64,000 nucleotides of DNA, taken from contig OY540812.1 in the NCBI GenBank assembly GCA_961205875.1, forward strand, positions 24,127,098-24,191,097. Reading direction: 5' to 3'. The notes under the pieces were generated by a model. It was not told the origin of the DNA. It searched no databases and saw only the letters and a program-made list of their open reading frames with translations. Positions 37,301 through 49,551 of this stretch are shown piece by piece (position 1 is the first letter of the stretch; each line of letters opens with the position of its first letter). Origin of the DNA: Sialis fuliginosa. Lineage: Eukaryota; Arthropoda; Insecta; Megaloptera; Sialidae. Made by a program: the position numbers and the translations under genes.

Positions 37301-39844
37301 TACAAGTATATATTATTAAGGAGGTTTTTATATAAATGACTTGATAAAAGATTTTTTTAGTTCTTTGATGTTAAATGTTAGATTTTCATAAAATATGAAT
37401 TGCTACGAACATGAAAACCACATTGAAATCAGTTCAGTAGTTTCCGAGTCTATAAGCTTCATACAAACGAAAATTCATTTTTATCTATATAAATATATCA
37501 TAAGAATTAATAGTTATTTTTTTCTTTGTAATATTCTAGAGATCTTGAAGCATTAGCATTACTCACGTCATGTCTCTGTCACGACTTGGATCATCGTGGA
37601 ACAAATAATTCGTTTCAAACTCAATCTGGTTCGGTTTTAGCGAGTTTATACAGTAGTGATGGTTCTGTAATGGAGAGACACCATTTATCACAAACAATGT
37701 GTATTTTAAATACAGAGGTACATGCATATTTTCAAATCTCATAAAGATGATTTTTATTTCAAAAATATATAAACCAAATTTTTTTTTCAGGGATGTAATT
37801 TTTTAGAACAGTTGAGTCACAATGATTATACAAAATGTTTAGATTATATTAGAGATAATATTTTAGCTACAGACTTATCGCAACATTTTAGGTTAGTGGA
37901 CCAATTTGAAAAAATGATACAGGTAAGTGTTTATAATTTGTGGATACCTTTTTTATTGAAACTATATAATATTTAAAATATTTTAATGTGTTCATTTCAG
38001 AATGGATATGACAACTCGAATGATCAGCATAAACAGCTATTATCAAGCCTAATAATGACTTGCAGTGATTTATCAGATCAAACAAAAGTATGTTGTTGTG
38101 TATTATTTACATATGGTTATATTTTATATAGACCAGAAGTCAGGGAATTTTTTTAGGGTATTACCTCAACATATATTTGTTTACAATGGTATTACCCCTT
38201 CAAGTAGATTTTTTTTCTTAAATTCTGCAGAATCTGAAGAACTAAAATCATTTAAATTACAATTATAGTACCTAAATTGAATCTTATTAATAAATTGTTT
38301 TTCGTTTCCCTAAAAAGTACTAAACATCAATTTAGAACATTCCTGATATATTGTTTAATTCTTTGATTAAAATGACTCGTAAATTGCTGGTAAACATGGT
38401 AGATTTTTTGAATTAGGCAGTCTAAGGAAACAATATTTATTGATGCAAATCACTAATTTACACCATTATACAATAAAAATCATAATATATTTTACTGGTT
38501 ATTTTAGGAATGGCCTGTTATAAGAAAAATTGCTGAATTTATCTACACGGAGTTTTTTACTCAAGGTGATCTGGAAAAGTCTATGGGTAACAAACCCATA
38601 GAAATGATGGACAGAGAAAGAGCTATGATACCTCACTTACAAGTGCAGTTTTTATCTACAGTTGTTATTCCTGTATTTGAGTAAGTTAAAAAAATGTCTA
38701 TATTGATTTGCCAAAATTGATAATCGAACCATTTATGCTCATTATTATATTATCCCATTTCCTCCTGCCGTTGTCACATGACTGATTCCATTGTTGTATA
38801 TATTTTGCATTGTTAGCACTTGTCTGTATGTGTTATTAAATTAAATGATATTTTTATTGTTGTCATTCAGTTTACAGATATACATTGCGTGACTCGGGCA
38901 TAATTTTAGCTAAAAAATAGTGTTTTATCAAAATCATGAGAAACGATCACATCATTAAAAAAAATAAGTTGAAAATTATATAAAAAATAAAAATAGTACC
39001 TATAAATACTCACCACTCAAAATCACAATTATAGTAAAACTAATTTATGAAATATCTGAAAAAAGGACAAAATGTGTCCTTTTCTAGTTTGTAAAAGGAC
39101 AAGGACAGATGATCCCAAAAAGGACTGTCCTTTCCAAAAAGTTATTTGGCAACAATGTGATATACAGATGATTTACAACTAGTGTAAAAAAAATTTACAG
39201 TAGATCAAAGATTTTATTTTAAGCAAAAAACTTCATATTATTATGAACATGTATCCGGAATTTCTTTGTGAGAGTGCATTGTGATACAGCCTTCCAAAAA
39301 TGTTGCTCAAAACCAGTGTTTATTTAATATCTAGATAACTCATTGTGATACATTGACCAACATATAATCTATTTTAGGAATCTATAAAATCGAAGTTTAC
39401 TCTATTTTGTATAATCTAAATGAGAGATACAAAAATGATTTGTTTTCTGAAAAATACTTAAAGTTAGTAAATTAGTGATTTGACAAAAAGTAAACCCATT
39501 TTTTAGCTACTGAGTACATCATATCATATATTAATCTATCTCATATATTAATAGTAGATTAATATATGATCATATCAAATATTAATCAACTGGTAGATTA
39601 ATATATGATCATATTACAATCAAATAGGATACAAGAATATTAGCAGAATATTTATTTCACTTTTAATTATTCCAGGATTCTACATGCATTGTTCCCAAAA
39701 GCAAAATGTCTTGTTGAACAAACTAAAAAAAATAGTAGTAAATGGGAATCTATGAAACCGATCTTTGAAGAATGTATGAAAACAGGGACAACTTCAATGG
39801 ATGTGTTAACTAGTAACTTATTAGATAAAGAAGCAATATTTTAA
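31372..39844 (+). CDS. PDE2A-like: cGMP-stimulated 3',5'-cyclic nucleotide phosphodiesterase, PDE2A-like, 12 exons
   Basis: Hydrolyses cAMP and cGMP and is expected to be activated by cGMP bound to its regulatory GAF domain. Exons: 31372-31524, 31591-31704, 31761-31999, 32926-33175, 34988-35171, 35503-35684, 36027-36340, 37540-37717, 37791-37922, 38001-38087, 38508-38680, 39676-39844. All introns are GT-AG, all phases match, and the product is 724 aa. GAF-A spans about residues 30-165 and begins at VLKLCGSL; it lacks an NKFDE motif. GAF-B spans about 190-340 and keeps NKFDE (N320, K321, F327, D331, E332). The catalytic domain is about 400-690: [11 protein letters not shown] at 451-461, [10 protein letters not shown] at 493-502, metal-ligand Asp605 in [10 protein letters not shown], purine-binding Gln656 and clamp Phe659. 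The N-terminus is much shorter than in vertebrate PDE2A, with no signal or membrane segment. The start is the first ATG in frame with exon 1; an upstream coding exon cannot be excluded. Confidence in the family is very high. Confidence 0.96.
32106..32257. mobile_element. Miniature element, AGACATTCCATACTGTGAAC family, copy in PDE2A intron 3
   Basis: Left TACAGTAGACATTCC and right GGAACGTGTAGTGTA are inverted; the pairing extends through ACTGTGAACC. Two relatives lie downstream (40982-41113 and 48864-49118). Both tips begin with TA, compatible with a TA-target element such as Tc1/mariner (inference). Confidence 0.65.
33826..33905 (-). mobile_element. hAT-type tip remnant in PDE2A intron 4
   Basis: On the minus strand it reads CAACGGTTCTTAAACTTATG then TAGGGACCCCC twice, the tip style of hAT elements. 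Only one end remains visible. Confidence 0.4.
33939..34413 (+). repeat. Dispersed unclassified repeat, copy E (partial), in PDE2A intron 4
   Basis: Begins ACATCTGCCAAGTGAATGCA and continues into TTTAATTTTTATATG after being split by the element at 34056-34309. The downstream half of the family is missing. Confidence 0.6.
34056..34309. mobile_element. hAT miniature element nested in repeat copy E
   Basis: Tips CAGAGGGGTTCCCAAAGTG and, on the opposite strand, CAGAGGTTCCCACATTTTT. Flanking 8-mers gattaacc and ggtttacc each differ by one base from ggttaacc, the sequence that undisturbed family members carry at this point, so the TSD can be reconstructed from uninterrupted copies. Confidence 0.75.
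34632..34866. repeat. Foldback repeat in PDE2A intron 4
   Basis: CATTGCATGTGCAAAATCTG (about 34641) is inverted at about 34840-34862 as CAGATTTTGCACCTGCAATG. CTGCTATGTG recurs between the arms. Probably a miniature inverted-repeat element. Confidence 0.5.
36370..37490 (+). mobile_element. Degraded retroelement-like fragments in PDE2A intron 7
   Basis: The left piece begins TAGCGCATTGGCCCGGTGTT. Two related pieces (about 36945-37085 and 37360-37490) share GTTAAATTTTAGATTTTCAT-like starts, CATTGAAATC(G/A)GTTCAGTA, CCGAGTCTATAAGC and end near TATATA/TCTATATA. This resembles the 3' region of RTE-type LINEs or derived SINEs (inference). No reverse transcriptase frame. Confidence 0.4.
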
Positions 39845-40981
39845 GATTTTATTATATAGTCAAACTTAGTTATAGTGTTGTTGAAGAATTACTAGTAAAT
39901 TTTGCAATTGATATTCCTCTGCAACTTATTTATCTAACATTTATCAGCTATAATGTTTATATGAGTGTGTAGGATTATGAAACTTCATATTTAACATTTA
40001 TGCAGTTCTGAAAGTCTAAATCATCTTTTGCAAATAATTTTACTGAACATTTTCTATACTGTATTCTATATATATGAATGATTGCAATAACTGAGTTTGG
40101 CTTAGTTTTATTATTCTTTTAACATTACTATTTACTATTAAAGGAGTTTCTTGGATATAAAATTAGTATTACCAAAATGCCTAATACTTCTATAGTACGA
40201 TATAGTAATATATTTTAATTGCATTTCATATTGAAATACTGTTTCTGAAATGCATATAGTTATTGGTAGCTAAAAAAGACATAATTGTAGCTGTAAATAC
40301 AGTGTATTTATTGTATCTATTTATATTTTTTAAATACTTTATCAATGTTATGTTAATATTATCTTATTTAGTACAGAAAAAAGGTAGATTATTCTTTTAA
40401 TGTTGTTGTGTTAAGAGGGAATCCCACTGTGACGACCCTTTTAAAATGCACAATTAATAAGAATTTTATACCTGAACTGGGTGTGTGTATGTATATATTT
40501 GAGCATGAAGTTATACAGAAACGTATTTCAACATACACAGTGTAGATATCAAGCATATCACTAAATTTTCCATCTGCGCAAAGCTTACACACAGAGTAAG
40601 AAGTGAGAACATCCGTGGTGAGGGTGGTCCGTGTTTTGTGACGTATTATTAGGTACGGAGTTTAAAAAAATTCGATGCAGCTTGACAAAGGGAGTGGAGG
40701 GGTCAAAAATGCATGAATTTTGTGTTGTATTTTATGGATGACTCCTTATGAAAATTTTCATAAATTTTTTTGGATTAGTTGGGTTCAGCTGCTCGTTCTA
40801 GTTTTATTAAAAATGCGTTTTTACCATTTCTGCAAATTTGTAACTTACTTAATCTTGAAAGTATATACTAAGAAAATTCAAAAACAAAAATAATAGATTT
40901 TTTTTACACAGTGAGATTTCAACTTAATGACGTATGTATTTTCATATATTATACTTGCACCTAATTTTTGATTCATTGTGT
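39845..40981 (+). other. 3' flank of the PDE2A-like gene
   Basis: Probably contains the 3' untranslated region. I see no AATAAA close to the stop codon; the first I noticed is at 41165-41170, inside the following intergenic stretch. No other gene. Confidence 0.35.
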
Positions 40982-41113
40982 TACAATAGACATTCCATAT
41001 TGTGGCATGGTACCTTTCAGACTGTGAAACTTGCACTCGTCAAAAGCCTCTATATATTTGACAGATGTTACTTATAATAGAACTGATTAAACCAGTAAGT
41101 GACGTCTACTGTA
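40982..41113. mobile_element. Miniature element, AGACATTCCATACTG family, copy 2
   Basis: Left TACAATAGACATTCCATA; right end GACGTCTACTGTA. Shares ACTTATAATAGAACTGATT with the copies at 32106 and 48864. Confidence 0.6.
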
Positions 41114-41877
41114 ATGAAAATCATTTAAATTGAGAATAATATTTAACAATACAGGTAAACTTATAATAAATTGTTGATTAATCTAATGAACTAAAAAATG
41201 GTTGTTTTCCACTAAACCAACAAAACAGCAGCTCTGGTGAAAACTTAGAAAATTGACCAAGAGTGAATTAGTTGTGATTTCTAAACAGCTTATTTGTTAA
41301 AAAAATAACTTGAATGAAATACAGTGTTAAATCAAGGGTTAGGTGTACTTATATTTAAATTAAGAACAAAGTTTGTCTGCATTCATATTATGTTTTAAAT
41401 TATTGAAAAATCACTTAGTGATTGTGTTAGTGATGTGCTCCTATGGGTTCGCATTGGCTCAATAGACCCAGTTGCCAAAATAATTTTAGTTCGTAGAGCT
41501 GGTTGTTGATATTAAATTTCTTAGTTTAATGTTATAATTAAAAAATATATATTGTAGGTACTATTTGCCATTACATTTTTTTTGGTTTAAAAGGGATGTT
41601 TGCACTGAGGTATAAACCAGTTAATAGAATTTTAGCAGCACATCACTGATTATAGCTTATATTAGTCATACACCAAGTTACAGTGATTTGCACTTACGTA
41701 AATTTTCAATTACCACCATTCCTTGAAGTTAGGGCCTATTAGTGGCATCATGTTACCGCCTGATTAGCTTCCAATAGTCTTTTTGTTGTGATTAAAATAT
41801 AAAATAACAGTACTTCAACTAGCAGACATATTCAAGTTACCAAAGATAATGTAACTATGGGGTATGACTGGATATTA
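41114..41877. other. Intergenic DNA, no gene seen
   Basis: AT-rich; candidate polyadenylation hexamer AATAAA at 41165-41170. Nothing else recognised. Confidence 0.3.
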
Positions 41878-42198
41878 GGGTTGTAACGAAAGTGCGTATA
41901 CCAAAAGCGAATAAGAGTGCAAAAGAACAAAAAATCGTTTTGCGAATGCAAAAATGAAAACGATTAATTTCATTTTTTATGTTTGATGAAATTAACATAT
42001 AGGATAGCTAGAATTAATAATTAGTCTTAATGAAATTTCCAGTATGATATTTAACACTTTTTATTTGTATTTGTTAAGAAAAAGCCCATAACAAAAAAGT
42101 TAATTTACTAAAACATTCACCAAAGAAGTTGTGAAAGTGAAAGCAAATGGGAGAGCTCAAGATAATGCATATGCAAAAGTGAATATTTGTTACAACCC
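41878..42198. mobile_element. TIR element with GGGTTGTAACGAA tip, TA-flanked
   Basis: Left GGGTTGTAACGAA and right, on the opposite strand, GGGTTGTAACAAA. Both sides abut TA, compatible with a Tc1/mariner-type TA duplication. 321 bp, no coding capacity; the 89-residue minus frame overlapping it is not supported. Confidence 0.55.
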
Positions 42199-42504
42199 TA
42201 TTGAATATCATTACCATATCTAATGTGGTGATTTTCTTTAAAAAGTGGTAAGTTACAACACCAACATGATATACTGAAAATAACAAGTCCGATATATAAA
42301 TTGATGCTAAAATTTCGTAGAGTATTCTCACAACATATTTCAAAGAAATTAAATGTTAAAATACGTATTTAAAGTTGAGAGATTTGAAAAGTTTTGGACA
42401 TCCTGATTATTTATTATTAATAATATATTAATTATTGTATATTATTACAGTTGAGTTCTTTTATTTTCATGTTGGTGCTTCCATTGGTCTTAAAAAATCA
42501 CATG

Positions 42505-42752
42505 TGTATATGAGGCGATGAGTTCCAAAACTCATTTGTTCCGTGTCAGTGGATTTTGAAAGAATTTTTGGCTTTATTTCATATGGTAATGTCAGTTTTG
42601 AGCAATACTCATTCAAATAAAATAAGTGAGTTTTACTCAAAAGTAACATTACAATATGAAATAATCCAAAAAATTCTTTCAAAATCCACTGACATCTCGA
42701 TTTTTTTTAAATGGAACAAACAAGTTTTGGAACTCGTCTCCTTATATATATT
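42505..42752. repeat. Foldback repeat with mirrored open frames
   Basis: The left arm (about 42509-42615) and right arm (about 42640-42752) are inverted copies sharing GAGTTCCAAAAC and GTCAGTGGATTTTGAAAG. Because of the symmetry, similar open frames read outward on both strands (42467-42682 minus, 42556-42756 plus); both are artefacts of the palindrome. Confidence 0.65.
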
Positions 42753-43407
42753 ATGATAATTATAGTGTAATGTTAGGACCTTTTCACACTACCTTTTTTT
42801 TATACCATCCTGGTGAAAAAACAGTACCAAATAAAAATCAGTTAAAGTTAATATGTCATGCTATTATGGTAACATCAACTATTATATCCGTCAAGACAAT
42901 TAGAACGTGCTTTGACTAGTTCATATATGATGTACTAATTTGTAGGTGTAGGTGAATGTAAGGAATTTTTTTTAAGAATTATAATATTTTGTTTATAATA
43001 AAAGATTTTATCAAATACCTACCAATAGAAAAATGACTTGATATGTCAATCACAGGCGTCCACAGAGGAGTACAAACGGGCCACTTGAGTAAATGAATGC
43101 AATACATATTGTATTCTATAATCTACATGTGAAAAACAAGTTTATTGATAATTTGTTTACAAGCTGCCTCCTTGGAAAATTTTCTACAAACTCCTCTAGT
43201 CACAGTAAATGTGTTAATTTAGTAAATGTATACACTTACTAGTCAATGTATGCATATACTAATTTGATTAGTTAATTAATTGTTTTTGGTTCGGACAACC
43301 TCTGTGAGCCTTAATCTACTGTGACAAAACGGTTATTTTAGTTTAAAACATGGTCTAAAACTCTGTCAACAAACTGTATTAAATTAATTGCCCAATTGGG
43401 ACAATAT
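42753..43407. other. Intergenic DNA, no gene seen
   Basis: AT-rich; nothing recognised. Confidence 0.3.
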
Positions 43408-43415
43408 GTGATAGC

Positions 43416-43705
43416 TAGAGATTGGAAAAATAGTTTTTCAACTATTGCGTAAAAATGCATTTATTGTAATTTTTATTACATATCTCCACCGTTTTCAGAA
43501 AACTGGTTTGATTGAACACAATTTGAAATCAACTATTTGCAACTACTTTTACAACTATTTTTAAACTATTTGCGGCACTTTTTACTGCTTTGTTTGCACT
43601 AATTATTATTAAATCGTAAAAAAAACTATTTACCAACTATTTTCCTAAAAAAAATTCAACTAGTAACTATTTCATTGAAAATAATAACTATTTTTCCAAT
43701 CTCTA
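43416..43705. mobile_element. hAT miniature element, TAGAGATTGG tip, 290 bp
   Basis: TIR TAGAGATTGGAAAAATAGTT is exactly inverted at the right end. A perfect 8-bp TSD gtgatagc lies at 43408-43415 and 43706-43713. The motif AACTATTT recurs through the right half, a likely transposase-binding subterminal repeat (inference). Confidence 0.88.
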
Positions 43706-43713
43706 GTGATAGC

Positions 43714-45984
43714 ATACTTTGACTAGTAATTTTAACTTTTACTGTGACATACACACATCAAGATCGCTTCATGATGTAATTTTTTTCACTAGACTGCAGA
43801 AAAATGGTTGTGTGAAGAAGTCCTTAGCGAGATAAATACATTGACTGATATTGTATACTCTATTATAAAAAGACAAGTAGTTTGTATTCTACACTAACAG
43901 CTCTATGCTAGCTGTATGTATCTATAATAATCAATGTTAGCTACAGATATGTTGGACCAAGGGTAACGTTTAATATTCTGTGTACTATATATACCAGGTG
44001 CTAAATATCTAGTCTCGAATTTACTTCTGCATAGCATTCAATTTGAATAAAAATGTGCATTATTGTAGTTATATAAATAACAATTATTGAACAATATTTA
44101 AAAAAGACAGTAAATGTTTTATGTAAGCTTTAAAAATTATTATGTGCCAAAATAAAACTGCATTAATGTGTTTTATTTCTATTTTTCTGATAGTACCTGA
44201 ATAAAAATTTTATTTAATTGTATTGTGTTGTTTTATTTATATTTTACCTTTTTAACCAAACCATAATATTTCAAATCAAAATTTTTATAATTTATTAAAT
44301 TCGTTTCAAAAAATTTAAAATCAAACAGTTCATTTTGTTGAAAAATGTCAACCTGGAAATTCAACATAGTTCTCAAGGTGTGAGATGTCAAAAAAAAACC
44401 AGATAGCTCAGCTACGTTGTACTTAACATTAATCAATGAGAAAACCGAAATAAAACTAAATAAGAAACATATTTTTGGCAATAAAAACAACACACATTGC
44501 AATATATTAATCTATATTTTTTTAATATATATATTATATACTATACAGAGCTGACAACACATATTGACAAGCTATTAACAATTACATCATAAATTATACA
44601 TTATCTGATTACTATAAAAAAAAAATTATTTATTGAAAATAATATTTTTATATTAAATATTATTTTTTAATGTAAAAATTTACGAATCGAACTGGAACAA
44701 AATAATCAATTTTTCATGAAAACATGAACAGTAACTGAACTATAAATAAGAATTTTGTAAAAATCAAAACTGAAACATCAAAAATAATATACAAAAATAT
44801 GTTATTGATGGTACACAAGAATAATCGTAAACCAATTTTCATTTTATAAATATTAATAATTTTTAAATCAATTTCATATGTGTACATACAAAGAATTTCA
44901 CCATCAGAGGTAACTCGGAAAATAGAAAAACTAAATAAAAAGTTAAAAATAATTTTTCAACTTTTGAACTAATAATAAACCAGTTACCATATACTAACTT
45001 ATAAATTTGTAAATGGTAATACAACCAATATTTGTTGCGCTTTGAGGCCTGTATTGTATAAAAAAAATTATATGAATAAGAAATATATAATCCATGATGC
45101 ACTCACAATATATTTATAAAAGTTTTACTGAAATTTTTATTAAAACGTATTAGTTTTAGTGATTTCATTAAAATTTCATATTTATAAATAACAAAACAAC
45201 CATAGACAATACAATTCAAAATTAATAATAAAAACATATTAATTTTTTTACTAGGCGTTAGTAATTTCTTCCTATATAATATATGTACATATATTTTGTA
45301 TATACTACTTGATCAAGCTCTTTTTCTATATATACTACAATATACTAAAAAAATCTTTAAAAAATTCAAAATCAAGCCGTAATGTTCAAGTTCTTATATT
45401 TTATATTTTAGTTCTAGGTGTTCTTTGATTATTTAATTAATAAGAATTATTTGAAATACACACTTGTATAAATGATGCGGCACTATAAAAAACATTTAAG
45501 AAATCAAAGTTCTACGGTATTATAATTATGTAGATACTAATGTACTGTCCATGGTTTTACAATATAATCATATTTAATTAAACTAATATACAACATTGAA
45601 ATTCATTTCATAGTAAAAATATATATTTTAATTTAAATGATACATATACACAGTAAAAAGCACTGGCAAGTGCCTCAGTTTTTTTAGAGAAACAGTCAAG
45701 TTGCAAATTATATACGTATAATTAAAATTATTATACATTTAACTATAATTTTAAAATTAATAAATTGTATTTGATTGGGTTTCCAAGCATGTAAACATTA
45801 ATTTTTTATTTTTTGGTGGGGGGGGGATGTTAATAATATATTTTCAAAATTCCAGGATACATTATTGCTGCGGTTCCCTAACTTATTTTGTCATGGAAAC
45901 CTTACATAATTTTTTTAAATGCGGAACTCTAACCATATTTACGTTTATTTTACGGACCCCTCCCCAATTTTAATAAAACATTAA
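43714..45984. other. Intergenic DNA, no gene seen
   Basis: Very AT-rich. Minus-strand open frames at 44233-44502 and 44863-45102 are compositionally biased, without domains or splice context. Around 45858-45960 a GCGGTTCCCTAAC / CGGACCCCT pair resembles a decayed hAT tip. Confidence 0.35.
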
Positions 45985-46316
45985 TGCCCGGTATTATAAA
46001 TAATTTGCTTGGGAGCAAAAGTTAATTAGCTTTTGGCTAACACAATCTGCGAGGTATCAAATCGTTATAAATTTGCTTGAGATTCTAAAGCAGTTGTAAT
46101 AAATGTATAATAATGTAAATGCTGTGCATTTTATGAGGTACACTTGGCAGCACTAATTTTAAATCGCTGATTTCTACTTAATGCACATGTGTCAAGGTCA
46201 TTCATACCATCGCTACATTTGTGAGTGGGTTGTCATTTATATTTAATACCTAGCAGATAGCGTTAGCTAAAAGCTAATTAGCTTTTGATTTTGAGCCAAT
46301 TCTTTACAATACTGAA
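45985..46316. mobile_element. Harbinger-like miniature element, second full-length relative
   Basis: Starts TGCCCGGTATTATAAA after TAA. Its right part (TAGCAGATAGCGTTAGCT, then TTCTTTACAATACTGA) matches 11948-12170. The right tip is decayed, so the TAA duplication is not visible on that side. Confidence 0.55.
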
Positions 46317-47844
46317 ATAAAAATTATTTTATTGATGCATATTTTTTTATCAATACATACATAGTTAATGTAGCAAAACAAATATGGACGGAAATCAAAT
46401 ATTAATTACCATAAAAGCAAAAAGGTATAAAATAATGAATCTTCTTCAAGATACTGACTTAAATCGATTCATTCACAAAAGATTAGTTTAAAAAGAATAA
46501 ATCATTACTAGCAATGTCTGAGCGAAGTTAACCTATTTATATTGCATATGCTTTAATTTAATTGTTGTAAAAATAAGCAAAACAACACCAACAAACATGT
46601 GGAACCCCGTAATTTTTCTGTTTAACCTTGTAGTTCAGCTCTTCCTACTTTAGGAAATGTTGATCATTATTGTATTAAAATTTAAACTATTTATTTTATT
46701 TAAAATGAAAATTTGGTGTAATATAGCACATAATATGTTAACAAGTTAAATGAAAGATTACACGAATGTTATGAGAGTACATCATTGTTGCTGACAATGT
46801 TGTCATTACGATTGTCAATTTAAAGTGTATTATTTAAAAGCATTATCTCTAAATACAATTTATGTTTCTGCACTTCTGCAGATTGACTGTTTACTTGCTT
46901 AAAATAAACTGAAAGCAATCACTAGTGTTTAAAAGCAACATTTATATTTAAAAATATTTATTTCATTAACAAGCATTAAAAATTACAAAAATAAAGAAAA
47001 TATAAGTATAGAAAAATATTATATAAAAACACTAAAATGTTATGTCACGATTTTTAGTTGCCACTTAATAATATCACAAAAAAGCATATTTACTATCTTA
47101 GATTAGTATCTATTGAACACATATACTTGATAAAAGAACAGTTAAATAAATTAAAAAAATAAACGTCATACTATATTTATTAGTATAAGAAAGTAAAATT
47201 CTTATTTCTGTCAGTAATGCTCTGGCCACACATACTGCTAGTACACATGCAGTATTAAACTGATTTTAGACTAATTCCAATGCGTTCCAACCAAGCTAAC
47301 CAAACTTATAAAAATCTACTCATATGACTATATAGTTAGATTTGAACGCATTAGATTTTATCTAAAAGCAGTACTATACCATCTGTACAAGCAGTAAGTA
47401 TGACTGCAACTTAAAATCAGAAAATGTCATTTCAAGGCTTTATTTTATCCAAATTATGGAAAAAATAATTTTCATTAAATCTCAAAATTAAATTTTAATT
47501 GAATTAAAATTACACTCTCACTGACAATATTTTAAATAATTATCAACTTAGGGGTTTTGTTGCCGAAACGATTAAGTCTACTTTTTGCCAATTTATTAAT
47601 TTTGTACTTTTTAAACAGAAAATCATTCAATATTTTATTTATTTGCCAATAAAATATAATTTTAATTTTGTGTCTTCGATTGTTTATTAACTAGCAAAAT
47701 CGTTTTGGCTTCAATCAATTAAAATATCTCACTATAGTTTCAAATCAAAACTATTCTAGATGGCATTATTATAAATGTGATGTTTAATATGAATAAACAA
47801 TAAAATTAGTACATAATATTCTGTAAGTTACTCAACAATTAGTG
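46317..47844. other. Intergenic DNA, no gene seen
   Basis: AT-rich; nothing recognised as gene, RNA or element end. Confidence 0.3.
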
Positions 47845-47960
47845 TAAATTCAGACTATCGCCAGTCCCGGTCTGGTTTCAGTCCAATCACGCTCTGATAC
47901 AATATTGCTATACTGAATATTTGATTGGAGCGAGACCTACATGATAGTCTGGATCGACCC
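47845..47960. mobile_element. Foldback miniature element, GGAGCGAGACC family, copy 2 (short)
   Basis: Left GACTATCGCCAGTCCCGGTC and right GATTGGAGCGAGACC ... GATAGTCTGGATCGACCC, matching the two ends of 10005-10203 with the middle shortened. Confidence 0.6.
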
Positions 47961-48863
47961 TTATACAGCAGTAATAACTAAACTGTATATGTATAGTTTG
48001 TTGAGAAACAATAGCCAATTTTATTATGTTCTCTTCCTCATTGTTTGTATATTTGTTTAATTTACATATTGAAGGCAAGATATTTATTTTGCATAAACCT
48101 GGCCACAATTCAACCTAAAACTCAAAATGTTGTTTAAGCATGGACCAAGCAAAGCATTTCTTGACATATAATTGAAGCAGCATAATTAAAATAACTTTTG
48201 TTTGATAGAATTGGGTTATTATTCCTCAACAAACCAACAGCTTACCTATTTAAAATTTATTTAACTTATATGAAAAAAAATATTACACATTTTTGTAGTT
48301 TACTCTGGATGGTCAACCTGGTTGAATTATCCAAAGTAAAACAGAAAAGTGATCATCAAAGATGAATGAAGTAGAACCAGATTCTACTACGGTTCTTTTT
48401 AATGAACCATTATAGCTGAATCTTCCAAAGTGATTTATGTAAACATATGCTTACTACTATTTGTCAACAATAAATCATTAATTGATTTTTTACAATTAAA
48501 CAGCATTTTAATTGATTTGTAGACTTATAATCAAAAAATGATTTTAACAATGCATTTATTTTCAAAAATTCATTCTTGGTGATCATTTGTGTAAATACAG
48601 CTTTAAATAATTACATATTCAGAAGAGGCTTCTGCGGTGATTTTTACATGATTCTTGGTTAATCAAAGTGATGTGTTATACCCAGAAGCCAAGAATTATA
48701 TAAAGTTTGCAATGGCAGTGTACAAGTTTAAGTAAATACATATTTATATATTTTTTGTGAATAATAAATCACTTTAAAATTATATGATTAAAAGAACGAT
48801 TTAAAAAATATATTACATACAAGACATACGTATATAAAATTTATATTTATTAAAATATTAAAA
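47961..48863. other. Intergenic DNA, no gene seen
   Basis: AT-rich; nothing recognised. Confidence 0.3.
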
Positions 48864-49118
48864 TAAAAGACATTCCATACTGTTGATCAGTTGGGGCACG
48901 ATACTCTCCTAACTCTACATTTAAATTTTTTCCTACTCTCCTCTCGCGACATATTGTAAGTTAATACATATGCTCGCAACTGTCACTTATATATCATTGT
49001 AATAGAATTGATGGCACTGGTGCCGCAAACATCTTATGATTGTTCAAAAAACTTAGGAGTAGGTGGTAACCAAATAAATTAACAGTACGGTTGTTTACAG
49101 TATGGAATGTCTATTGTA
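48864..49118. mobile_element. Miniature element, AGACATTCCATACTG family, copy 3 (long)
   Basis: Left AAAAGACATTCCATACTGTT; right TACAGTATGGAATGTCTATT. About 100 bp longer than the copies at 32106 and 40982. Confidence 0.6.
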
Positions 49119-49543
49119 GTCCATTATCCTTCTTTATTATCAGTTTAGAAAATCTGACAATATTAATTAAAATACTCTGATAATGTTACCACATCACAGA
49201 TTAAATAAAAGCTTTATAATTTAATTTCAAAATAATCATTTACGTATTTATGAACAAACGGAATAAATAAATATTAAAATATTTAATAAGGTAACTATGA
49301 AAATAAAATAAAATACCATTTAATAATGAAGTATGGCAGGTAATACATCTCTGTAAAATAATAATAATGTTAAATGCTAACATTAAAAAATTACTCTATT
49401 TTGCATCTGTTAAAAACAAACATCAGTCCTTTTCAAAAAAATAATACATTTCTATTAATTATGAATGCAAAACTTTTTCTCTTCATTTGCAAAAGTAACC
49501 ATTTCTTATATATAATTAATTTAAATTTTCTTATCAGTTGTTA
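49119..49543. other. Intergenic DNA, no gene seen
   Basis: AT-rich; a 79-residue frame at 49374-49613 runs into the next element and is not supported. Confidence 0.3.
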
Positions 49544-49551
49544 TTTAATAT

